A stretch of 64,000 nucleotides of DNA from Straminergon stramineum (GCA_963920665.1 OY987266.1:25222248-25286247), one strand, 5' to 3'. Positions 34,766-45,483 are shown, counted from the first letter of the stretch. Notes: generated from the sequence alone by a model not told the origin. A program made the numbers and translations.

Positions 34766-37700
34766 ATGGATGACACTCCAGTGTCTGAAACTCAAGATGA
34801 GAGAATCATTGAAACTCCAGAAACCGATGAGACTCAGCCAGAGATTGAAGAAGAAGAAGAACCAGTGAGCTTCATGGAAGTGGATATTGATGAGGAGGAG
34901 GAGGAGAAGGAGTTGTTGGAGGATGAACTTCGTCGACTCCAGAAAGTTGACTCTGTGGCAACAATCTCTAGTTTGAGGATGAAGCCTGATAACTTGTTCC
35001 GTCTCTGCATTCCTTTATGTAGACTTGTTGCAATGCCCATGGTTAGGCCCACCCTTTCATGTGACGTGAAGAAGCTTGAGACGGAATTTGTTTTCGGATA
35101 TCGTGAGGGGGCAGCTGTTTTTTATGTGTCCACTACCAATGAGGCTGGAGAGACTTCAGAGGTTACAGAAGATGATATGAATGGCTGGGATTCATTATGG
35201 AAGAAGGAAAACGACATCTTCAACAACTATGTGGATTTAGAGGGGCCATTGAAGTTCTTGAGAAACTTGAAATTCTTTGTTTGTGACGGTAATCACCGAT
35301 TGCAGGCATGGATGAACCACATCTCTAGGGTCCAATCGGCAAATCCAACCTTTCACTGTACAGTAGATTGTATTCTATTGGACACAAAGGGGAGGATTGA
35401 GTTGGTAATGCAAGTAATGCACGACATCAACAAGTGAGTTCTCTAATGCCATATTAATTAGAATGTTGTATATTTTTCCTTTGTCTTGGAACTTGTTTAT
35501 ATGCCACATATTAGAAAGTCTTAATCGATTCTATGTTCATGACATGCAGATCTACTGAGGACTCGCATGTGAAGACCAATTTGGTACATACTCTATACCA
35601 TGTTCAAAAATACGGCCTTTTACCTTTGCAGAAGTTCAATGAGATGTTGAGGCCATCTGAGGTGAAGCGGTGCGGTGCTCAACAAAGTAGGAAGACTTGG
35701 TATTCAATGCCTGCCGCAGTTTTCACGTCATTTGTATTTCGGGTGAGTTAGCTATTACTTGATTTTGTGTTTCTAAGTTATAGTTTAATATTACTTGATC
35801 TCAAAATTTATTTAATTTTGAAATGCAAACAACGTTGAACTTTTGTAGCAAGAAATTGCACAAGCAGCAGATGCGGCGACTCAAAAGTACAATGAGGTCA
35901 CATCATTTGAGGAGAAGAGTGACCAAGGAGTCGCTGATGCCATGAGGGTTGGAGCAAAAGAAAAAAATGCCAAATTATACGTTAAGATGATGAAGTTGTT
36001 GGCAGTGGCTAATCCTGGTCATGCGCCAGGATTCCTTGAAGAGGCGGGTTCTATTATAGATCCTAATTTGCATGTCTTAATTATTTGTATATTGACATTT
36101 GGTCTAAACTAAGACCTTGTCATTGGTGTAGGTGGAGAAACACTGGAGCTCTAATGAAACGCCTAAGATGACTCTTGAGAAACTACAGATGATTGCTACT
36201 TGTAATACTACAGCCTTCCACAAGATCAAGTTCCTCAAGTGGTGGAATTCTTCCATGCCATCCTGTGATGCTAGGAAGTTTCCAGCTAGGCCCGTATCAG
36301 AGGACAAACTGGGGCCTTTCTTGAACAAATGTGTTTGGTACGCAGGGGTAAGTTTTAATTTCTTGTATTCTTGAATTTTGTCAATGTTGCATGTTTCATT
36401 TATCAGTGTATACCCCTATTCATAGATTTATTCATCAATTGTAGGGATGAAATTTTTATTGATTGTGTTGTTATAGATTGAAGATGCAGCTATAGAGTAT
36501 TTTGATACAGTGGTTCAAAAGGACAACATCACAGTCAAATATGAAGTTCCTCAACAACCAGAGTATTTAGCAGAGTATGTGGAAGGTTGGAGGTGAAAGA
36601 TTTGGGATCAAGGCTTTGGACCTGCTCTGAAAGGTGCAAACTATTTTAGGAAGAGTGATTCATTCTTGAATTTTGAGGGATCAATGCAAGCGGTTCGAAG
36701 AGTTCTCTTCCGGTTCGTTCTTACCCTAAGTTCATTTCATTTTTCTATTGTGATAAAAATGCCTTCAAGTTGTCTCAAATCGTTAGTTGCTAGATGGCTT
36801 CATTAAAAAATCATATTCTTTGAAATGATGTAATGGATTGAAATGGAGGGTACTTTGAGGTACCTTCATAAGCTTAGTCGGATCCGACTAAGGTTTTTGA
36901 GGTACCTTATAGTACCCCTTATTTCCATCCTAATGTCTTACCATTTTCTATTTGGGGGGCCAAGATGTGGTGGGAGTTGTTTATGAGTGTTGTTGAGGTC
37001 ATTCATTGCGGGAGTGGATTTGTTGATAGTAATGTTTAATCCATCATCTTTGTTTTTGAGCAAGCATAGTTTATGTATTTTTCTCTATTTGTTACTTCCT
37101 TCAAATTTTCTATATTTTGATTATTTTATTTTGGAATGTAGTTACTTCAAACTTGAGCTTCTTGCAAAGGGTGCAATCTCACGAGAGGATCTTCCACCTT
37201 TCTTATCCACTTGGTTGGACCGTAGTTCGGCGGACTGCATGTATTCTTCCAGTTAGCTTCGGACTTTCACGACTGCTCACCTTAGTGGTGGAGGGTGGTA
37301 CTTGGACTGCCATATCCTCTTCACTCATCCATCAGAGGTGGAGTTCTGAAAGTCCTTCAAAGGCCTTGGTGTTATCGACTTGGTGGTGGATGAATTTGCA
37401 GGACTTAGTGATGCGGCAAAGAGGAAGGCCCTAGCGAGAAGGGCAGATGCTGACAAGAGGAAAGAGGCAAAAGAGAAAGAAATTCTCATCTCGAAGGAGA
37501 AAAAAGAAGCAGAGCGGCTAGTGAAGTTGGCAGAGAAGGAGGTAGAGAAGGAAAAGGAGAAAGAAGAGGGCAAAGGCAAGGGCAAAGGCAAGAAGAAGGT
37601 CGAAGGAGGTGGCCAAGTTCCTACGTCTTCTACAGTGGATCAAAACTCTGAAATGCAAGTTGGATCTCGTGGTGGACTAAAAAGGAAGGCGGTGCTTCCT

Positions 37701-39360
37701 GAACTAACAGAGGATATGATTACGCAGGGTACCCAAGTCATAGTCCTTGGTGATGATGACGATGTGAATTCAGAAGAATTGATCCTCAACGTCTCCATTG
37801 TGGACATCATGGAGAACATTGAAACTGACATGGCACCATGCTACATGGAGGTGACAAATTTTTTGAAGAAGGTAAATATTTTACAAATGGAATATTAATC
37901 TTCAGCAATTGTTTATATTGATCAATGAAATCAATGTTTTAAGTGGGAATAATTGATTTTGTGGAGGATTGTTGTTTGTAGTTGTCGGCAACAAAGGTAC
38001 GCACGCTTGATGGTAAAGTGAGCCGAGTGGGATTAGTGGACCTCATATTATTCGACTGCCAAGAGAATCTACCCGTTCCAAAAGTGTCTTTTCCACTCAC
38101 TCATATTCTAGCATGGAACTTTGACTTGGAGTACGAGGCCATTCAAATGGCGTTTCTTTTTGCAGATATGCATTTGCAGGACCATGGCTGCATGATTGTG
38201 TTTCATTCATACTGTACAGCTTCCAAGGGTGTGATCCAAGGATTGTGTGAGACATATCCCTCCTTCGTGAAGAAATTTGAGTGGTTGGGAGTGAACCGTA
38301 TGTATTTGACATCAACAATGGACAATGCAGCCACGGTACGAATTTAGTGAATATGTCATTGTTTGAGTGGCAATTGCCAATGTTAATGGTTATATTCTTT
38401 TGATGTATATTTGTGGCACACATGTAGACTCTGAAGTTCGGAATCACCCTCTTGGTGAAGGACCGTGGTGAGAAAGGGAAGTCCAAATTCATTTTGAAGC
38501 GCACAGAGGCAATGCAGAAGGCCAAAGTGGACCTAAGAAGGCATGATATGTTGATGAACTATACCACAGAGGAGACAATGTTCATCAACGAGGCAACCTT
38601 AATTCCATGGCGGGGTGTTCGCGAAAAAGATGCAAGGTTCATCCAGTTCCTAATTGAAGGAACAACTGAGGAAGGAGATGTAGTTCTTGACTGCACAGCA
38701 TCTACGGGTAGGTTTTTAATTCAAAGATTGTGTATTTAAAGTTTTTAGTATGTAATAAGTCAATCAAGTGATGATTTGTAAATTGGTTATTGTAGGGGCT
38801 TCTATTACGGCATGTCGCAGCACAGGGCGCCACATTGTTGCATTGGAGGAGGACAAGGAAATTTTTGATGCCCTCCTCCTACCTATGAAGAAGAGCATTG
38901 AGGTTGTGGTGACGACAAAACCGCCACCAGTGGTTGAATCTTCCCAAGATCCAGATGCAATGATTGTAGTGTCTCGGAAGTTCACTCGGAAGATTAGACC
39001 TCGTAAGTAAGTCCACATTTTTAAAATTATAAGTATGAATTATTTGCATATTCATTTCAATGTTTTATGAAGCTAATATTATATCATTTGTGTTGCAGTT
39101 GTCAAGGACTAATTCTAGCAAATGCATCAAAGAAGATTGAAAGACTTGTCCTCAGTCCAAAGAAGCCATTTCATCTTCCAGTGTATGCCGAGAAAATAGC
39201 ATTGGCTTTTGCAGAGTTTGGTTGCTCTTATCCTAAACGCAAAAAAGATACATATGCTCTAAATGTTCTAAAGTATATAGATAGGTCAGCATCCGAGGGG
39301 GGAGAGACTTCAGAGTCATCTAGCACCGAGGTTTCCGCAACTGAGTCTACAATGACTTAG
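34766..39360 (+). CDS. ParB-like plus beta-class DNA methyltransferase-like gene, probably decayed
   Basis: Exons read: 34766-35433, 35550-35742, 35849-36047, 36132-36347, 36477-36712, 37142-37871, 37982-38335, 38428-38707, 38796-39006, 39099-39360. All junctions but the third-to-fourth keep frame; the total is about 1115 codons. After an acidic N-terminus (27-60) comes a ParB-like domain: IPLCRLVAMPMVRP (81-94) and VCDGNHRLQAW (172-182). A Lys/Glu-rich coiled-coil-like stretch (37430-37600) and a SIM-like VIVLGDDDD follow. The C-terminal part has DLILFDCQENLP, where DNA methyltransferases carry DPPY/W, then LQDHGCMIVFHS. After a spacer comes VVLDCTASTGASITACRSTG with HIVALEED, matching motif I (D.F.GSGTT...GR...E.D). 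Motif IV before I is the beta-class order. In-frame stops are at 36594 (TGA), 37254 (TAG) and 37347 (TGA). Binding DNA or marking the element is inferred; catalysis is doubtful without DPPY. An upstream exon (34069-34236) may supply the N-terminus. Confidence 0.65.
36835..36930. repeat. Palindrome 5 of 5, in a cargo-gene intron
   Basis: 96-bp inverted repeat beginning GGATTGAAATGGAGGGTAC and ending GTACCCCTTATTTCCATCC, with core CTTAGTCGGATCCGACTAAG. It is flanked by TAAT on both sides (36831-36834 and 36931-36934), a possible short target duplication. It sits in the intron between 36712 and 37142. Confidence 0.9.
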
Positions 39361-39556
39361 ACTCAAGAGATTGACATATCTCATGAGTCAACTATTATGT
39401 GTGGATTTTCATTATGAGTGCATTTGTGTGTTTTATGGCTACTAACATTCTAAGTGTTGTTCTATTTCCTTTATACTTTCACAATCCATGCTTGTACATG
39501 CCTTAAATTTTGGATAAGTGAACTCACATGTTCCTAAAACCAATATTACCTACACC

Positions 39557-39639
39557 CACGGTCATAGGTCCCTAAGCCCTTTTTTAAACCAAACAAATTC
39601 CCGCTCACAAGCTCACATGCTCACATGCTAGCAACCCTG
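39557..39639 (-). repeat. Right terminal inverted repeat
   Basis: Its complement begins CAGGGTTGCTAGCATGTGAG and carries ATGTGAGC and TTGTGAGC units, then GACCTATGACCGTG (39557-39570 on the plus strand). It pairs with 23816-23985. Confidence 0.8.
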
Positions 39640-39648
39640 CCTTACAAC
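39640..39648. repeat. 9-bp target-site duplication, right copy
   Basis: CCTTACAAC, identical to 23807-23815. The sequence to its right is ordinary AT-rich DNA without the MITE seen on the left. Confidence 0.85.
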
Positions 39649-42600
39649 TGACCATTTTGGATATTCTACATATTTATTTTTAATCTAAAAATAGGATTTG
39701 ACAATCCTTGGGGGCCGGCTTAAGGCATAATTATCTTATTCACTTTTGAAATTCATGTGAGTAAAGCACGAGTAATATAGAGTAGAGTCTTCTTTACACT
39801 AACCTTTAATCCTAAATTCCCATTGTCCCTTAGGGGGACAAATGAAAGTTTGAGCAAGTTCCTATGATCTCAATTTTTGGCACAATTTTTTGGAACTTTT
39901 GCTAAGAAAGAAAAACACATCACCTCTCTAAGAATATAATTTTTATTTCAATCAAAGTTAAGTCACAAAAATTATGGCATTTGTAAGCCCCTATTTCCTC
40001 ACCGGGGACTCACTTATCTTTTTTTTTTTTTTTTTTAAATAAGTGTGAAAAATAGTACCCCCCCCCAAAAAAAAGAGTGTAAAACCAAAATAGGTGTGTT
40101 ATATGCCAATATAGTATTTGGTCATATTTTGAGAGCTTTTACTAATTAGATTCAAATCCCACTTGTAAATAGATTAGAACCCAACCAATCATGGTAATTA
40201 CGAGTTATGATCATGTTAGGCTCAAAACCCCAAATAGATAGGACATTGCTTGGCTAATATTGGTTGAGGGAACCTTGGTGAGGCACATAGGTCAATTCCC
40301 AGAGATAGGTTCTAGTTTCCCCATTTCATTGACGAAATAGCAGAACCCCAATTATTGGCTTGTAGATGTCAAAAATACCAAGACAGGACCATGAAGGAAT
40401 CTATGGTCCAAGGAAGGTATCTTAGGGTTAAAACCATGCCCAGGAAACAATTGCGAAGTCGGTTTGCCAAGATTCCCTCAAGTGTGGAAGATTCCTTGGT
40501 CGCCGATAATTAAATAAAGGGGTGGATTTTGTTCCCCCTAGGCCAATGTGTAGAGTAAAAACATGAGCCTACAAATGTGTTGTGGTATTCCATGGGAGGT
40601 TCCGCAAAAAGTTTCGGAATTTTCTAATAGTTAAAAGATGCCTTTCCAGATGGTCAACTATCCAAACCTACGATGGAAAATTCCTAGAAATTCTCCAGGT
40701 GGTGGTAAATTCTCACTAAAAATTATAATAGATTATTTCATGTTAATAAGACGCTTCAAAAAGTTTCAAGACATTCTGATAATTAGAAGAATCCAAGCTT
40801 GCAAGATTCCTCAACAATCGACAAAATTTAAAGATTACGGTGGAGTTGACCAATGGATCAAGAGCATACAAAAGCGGAATGGGGTCAAATATAGGTCTTT
40901 TCTTACTCCCCCACACCTACTTAAGAGCCTAGGCTAGTTAATTTTTTCAAAAAAGTCAAATTCCAAAAGTTGGGTTTTTAACCCTTTTTGGTGTTAAGTA
41001 GGCGTTAGGTTTCGTCAAAATTTTGAAGTTAGAAAAAGAATTAGGGGATTCATTCAGACTGTAAATGGCCTTTTGAAGCCAATGGCGCAATCCGTTTGTG
41101 ATTTGGAGTTAATTTCCAAAAGTTAGAAAATGGACCAGAGTAGAAAGTCAAAATTGGTAAATTAGGATGAAAATCCTCATTGATAAGATTACCATGTTGA
41201 AATGAGAGGAGGTGGGTGCCCTTGAAAGAATATATAAGGGCACTCATTCTTCTCTCAAATCACCCCTTCTAGCCATTATTTTGGCTTTGTAAACATGTTG
41301 GTCCATTAAACATGGACTTTTGGCCATTTTTGAGCCAAAGTTGTATACGTGGTGTTTTGGAGCATTTCAAGCTCTTTTTGTTCTATTTTGTAAGCCTTAA
41401 TGACATTGGGATCCCTTCAAGTCTTATTTGTTGTCCTTATACTGATTTTTCAAGTTTTTGGCAGAAATTTAGTAGTATTTTGTTATACTAACTTATACTC
41501 TAGTATATTTGTTGTTCCTTCAAGTCCTTGTGTAGGACTTGAGAATTGTGCACTAATTCTAGAGGATTTTTCCCTTATGACTGGTGATGTCGCTTAGGGA
41601 AAACCTCTAGCTTGTTATGTTTATGATTTTTGTACTAATTTTTGTACTAACACTCTTGATTCATCTTCCTTTGATTTTCTTTTGTCAAAATCTTGGTGTT
41701 ATTTTCTGTGCTTACCATTACACGGTGAAGCTTTGACTTTGATTTTTAGAATTGGATAGAAATTTAGTGGGTTGTGAGGAATACGGCGGAGCTTTGACCT
41801 CAAAGTTTAGAAGTTCTATAGTAGTTTGCTAAAAGTTTCCAACCACGGCAAAGCTTTGAACTTGAGAGTCTTAGAAAAATTCCTCAAAAACAAGATTGTT
41901 AGAAAGTTCACCCAGTTAGTATCAAAAACAAAAAAATCTCATCACATTCTCTTTCACACAAATTCTTTAGTTCCATGGGAAAGTAGGAGGACTAGTTGTC
42001 ATAGAAGTTTCATTGGAAAAGTTCAACAACAACAACAACAAGGATTAGCCCGAAGGTCAGTCCTTGGGACAAAAGAGGAGAGTTCGAGACCCCTAGCCAA
42101 GCTAGAAGCCTCCGCTGTCGAAAAGTTCCACTCTACTGGGGAGCCCCGGCTATTGGCAAGAAGCCCTTCCGGCCAGATAGGAGGCCCCAGCTACAGAGGA
42201 GCCCCCGGGCAAGAGCCCCACAATTGCTAGGAGGTCCCTAGGCTAGAGTCCCACTTCTACAAGGGAGCCCCGCCTATGGTAGAGCCTCGGCCAGCTAGGC
42301 AACTTGTCTAGCAGGAATACTCGGCCAGCTAGGGGAGCCCCAAAGCTAGGGCAGAAGCAAAGGGAGGATTTCACCACCTCCACTCTCAAGAAAATTTGAT
42401 GTTTTGTACGTTTATTTTTATTTTTTAGAAACTAGAGTAGAAAATAAAGGTAGACTAAATCTAGAGAGAATAGAAGAGAGAAGGAAAAAAGAAGTGTAAA
42501 GACAAAGACAAAGACAAAAACAAAACAAAATAAGTTAGAGTAGAATTATAATAGTTAGTCATAGGAATAGGTTGAGAGGAAAAATCACCAAAGTTTGGAA

Positions 42601-43382
42601 AGAAGTAGCAACCAGCATTAATCTCACCATTCTTTCTCTCTATAAAGTTGTAGCAATTGCACAAAAGAAGATTAGAGATCACAAATTCAAAGTTGAATGA
42701 TAGAATGAAGAAGGAGTACAAAAGTTTGAATTTAGATAGAAATTAGATAGAAATCAAGGAAATCTTAAAGAAGTGATTAGAACCATTGAAAATAGGATAG
42801 ATTAGAAAGTTGTCTTGAATTAGTGAAAATCTTATCAAAAACCATATCCTTCCAAGTCAACTTGTAGAATAGAATAAGTAAGTTTAAATAGTGAGAAGGG
42901 AAAGAAAAAATCTCATATAGCCATATTCCGCCAACTTGTAATTACAATCCACTCTTCAAGCTGTAAACATAAAATGGCAATTGAAGGAGAACTCAATGAT
43001 CTATACAACAATGTGCAAAATAACTTCCAAAATGAGATAAGTTACTATATAATCTAAATTTTATTAATTTTCAAAGTAGGTCAATTAATACAATTTTAGT
43101 AGAAAAATTCTATGTTATTTAGGACTAATCTTTGTAAATCTGTTTGTTTTCAATGTCTTCTTTGAACTTAGGATTTAGAAAAGAGTCCATTGCTTGGAAG
43201 ACTCAATGGACAATGCTAAGACACCCGTAAGGAAATAAATTAAGACAAAAAAGAACCTATTGTGTAAGTTATTTATCATGAGTGGGTAAATAAACACTTA
43301 CACCATCCTAAGTACAAATTTCAACTAATCGGGCAACAAAAACTCTACAAGAACTTTTATATATATGTGGAATTTGTATAGT
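39649..43382. other. Gene-free stretch with simple repeats
   Basis: Homopolymer runs of T and C lie at 40018-40070. A GC-rich degenerate repeat (GGAGCCCC and AGCTAG-like units) covers about 42080-42350. Otherwise the DNA is AT-rich, with polypurine sequence at 42410-42560. The stretch 40560-42360 could be decayed retrotransposon DNA, but no retroelement protein motif was found. Confidence 0.35.
42080..42350. repeat. Degenerate GC-rich tandem repeat
   Basis: GGAGCCCC recurs at irregular spacing, with CCAGCTA and GCTAGG units between. This resembles an old minisatellite. Confidence 0.4.
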
Positions 43383-43387
43383 CAAAG

Positions 43388-44244
43388 TGTCACGACCCTC
43401 ATCACAAGGTGTGCCCGTACCACCTTGGTGTGCAAGGGGGACATTGGGGGTGACTCCCCAAGCCTTGCATGAGGTGAGGGGGACTAGGAGTCCTGAGCGA
43501 TCAGAGCGTGGTAGCTCTTTGATCCGGACAAATTTGGGGGCATGTAACACATTCTTGAAAAGGTCTTGAGGAGACGCTTCTAGCCGTCCAAAGAACGCAT
43601 GATTTGTATTTGTGAGTCAAAAGTTATGGGCATTCAAAGGTAGGGGTGTCCCGGTGGGCCGGGACATTTAAGAGCTAGGAGGGAGGGGTTCATGAGGAAT
43701 CCCTCCATGAAATATGTCATGTAGCATATCCTTGGAAAGCTAAGAATACAAGGATTCAAGATTGACAAGCATTACGAGGTTCTAAAGTAGGAGCCTCAAG
43801 TTATGGTCAAAAGAAGCACCATGGTGAAGGCGTGACGCCTCTCCCGGTGGACCTGAATCTTTGGAGGCCGATAACTTTGCAAGGACTTGTCCAAATGGGT
43901 CAAGTGAAATAGTCCATCGACATCTACTCGTCGAGTAGATGTCGAAAATGGGCTCGCATGTGAGATTTGGAGCCCGGAACGCAAAGTTATGCTGGGTAGA
44001 AGTTCGGGAGTTCCAAACAAGGGCGAATCGGGAGAAATGGGGTGGTCTTCCAAAACCAAAGTGGTTTTGGGAGTCCCAGTGACTGGGATTTAACACAAAG
44101 AGTTGGAATGGGAGACTAACATTGGATGTGCATGGCATGTGCAGTGTTAGGAGAGTGTGACCCTTGGTGCCACTAAAGTGTTAAGTGCTTGAAAAGCATT
44201 GGAAGGTGAACTTAAGATGATAAGTATCACTAAGGGGCGCGACA
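43388..44244. mobile_element. Solo LTR (857 bp) with 5-bp target duplication
   Basis: It begins TGTCACGACC and ends GCGCGACA, so TGTC and GACA are the short inverted ends. CAAAG is duplicated at 43383-43387 and 44245-44249. These are the hallmarks of a single long terminal repeat left after recombination of an LTR retrotransposon. TGTCACGACC starts are common in plant Ty3-type LTRs; the superfamily is inferred. It contains a perfect palindrome at 43917-43945. Confidence 0.85.
43917..43945. repeat. Perfect 14-bp-arm palindrome within the LTR
   Basis: TCGACATCTACTCG and its exact complement flank a single T. It could be a regulatory site or an RNA hairpin of the LTR. Confidence 0.8.
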
Positions 44245-44249
44245 CAAAG

Positions 44250-45126
44250 TTTGAGATTTCTTTCACACTTTTTTGATACTCTTCTATTGCAAATTACTCT
44301 AGTTGTATGTGAAAGAAAAAAAAATTAAAGTTTTCGCTCTTTATAATAGAAATAGCGGTTTTGAGTGATTTTTGATTTTTTTTAAAGCCTTGGACTTTAG
44401 GTGTCAAGGATGAAGGATTTGTAATTATTAGGTTATCATTTTGATTAATTGTATAACATTGTGAAAAGTATAATTTATACAAGGAAATATCTTAAATCAA
44501 TAGATTAATTAAAGATAGTCTATATTGGAAAAAAATCAATCTCCATATAAATTCATCAATTTGCTAGAAACTAAAAACAGAGGATTTGTTTTTATTTAAT
44601 GGATTTAGCACAATATATGTTGGAAAAAATACATTGAGCATACAAAATAGTGGATCCATAGAATGCCACTTGTTCAATGGCCTCCCCAATTTTAATGATT
44701 TATTAATTATTCGTCATAATTTAAGTTTAGAAACAAGCAAGGTAGATAATGATTGTGTATACATTTTGAAGGTCACAAGAATAGGAAAATAATGACCAAG
44801 TAAACACTTGAGCATGTTCCTTATTGTCAAATTGGCTTAAGGTAACAACACTTAAAATTGCAAAAACAAGCAATTCATCATGGTTCTGACTATTATATTT
44901 CAAAAAAAACTTGGGGGTCTTGTTGGTAGTCAAAAGGGGATTTTAGATTCTCATTAAATGCATTTTTAAAATATTGTGTAAATAAACTATGAATTTTCGA
45001 AGTGCTGAAAAGAGGTGTTTCACTTAAATTGACTATAGACTCTCATGAATAGTGGAAGTACATTTTAGGCAAAAATCTAGAATGCACAAATTTAGAAAGG
45101 AGCCGAAATTAGTTGTAATTACCTTA
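44250..45126. other. Gene-free AT-rich stretch
   Basis: Nothing recognisable. Confidence 0.35.
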
Positions 45127-45129
45127 GGT

Positions 45130-45252
45130 CACTAGTAGAAAACATCATTTCTGTCAACAAAATTCAACTAATGTGTTTTTGTGTTTTTTGGAAGAAAATA
45201 GAAAAACACATCAGCTAAATTTTGTTGATGAAAATGCTATTTTCTACTAGTG
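45130..45252. mobile_element. CACTA-type MITE (123 bp)
   Basis: It begins CACTAGTAGAAAA and ends with the complement (TTTTCTACTAGTG), flanked by GGT on both sides (45127-45129, 45253-45255). CACTA ends with a 3-bp duplication are diagnostic of the En/Spm (CACTA) superfamily. The whole element is an extended inverted repeat. Confidence 0.85.
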
Positions 45253-45483
45253 GGTCTAGTTGACAATTGAAAATGACTTCACATTTTTTTAGCAAGTAAT
45301 TTTTTGGTGAGTTTTTTGGACATAATATGAACAATCTATAAATTTTTAAAATTTTGGTAAATCACAAGTGTATCCAAAATCAATCCTAATCTCTTATGTT
45401 AAGAAGGGATACATTGCAAGTATGAATTTGAAGAAGCATGTTGTATAATATGGTTGAAATTAGATGTATTTACCTTAGTTTAA

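Larger units (their letters stand above)
23816..39639. mobile_element. 15.8-kb Mutator-like transposon with ParB/methyltransferase-like cargo
   Basis: It is bounded by inverted termini (23816-23985 and 39557-39639) and a perfect 9-bp duplication. It contains a minus-strand SWIM-type transposase gene (24860-28954) and a divergent plus-strand cargo locus (29819-39360) with a ParB-like and a DNA-methyltransferase-like domain. Five related palindromes (26523, 32748, 32992, 33358, 36835) lie only within it. The transposase frame is open over both exons, while the cargo has several stops, so the element may be recent but partly decayed. The boundaries are seen in the sequence; the superfamily name follows from the duplication length and transposase architecture. 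Confidence 0.85.

Noticed and set aside
34766..39360. Bacterial or phage contamination as the source of the ParB/methyltransferase-like gene
   Set aside because: The coding frame is divided by about nine GT-AG introns and lies inside a plant-type transposon with a target duplication.
40560..42360. Retrotransposon body
   Set aside because: No reverse transcriptase, integrase or protease motif was found in any frame, and no matching LTR pair brackets it.
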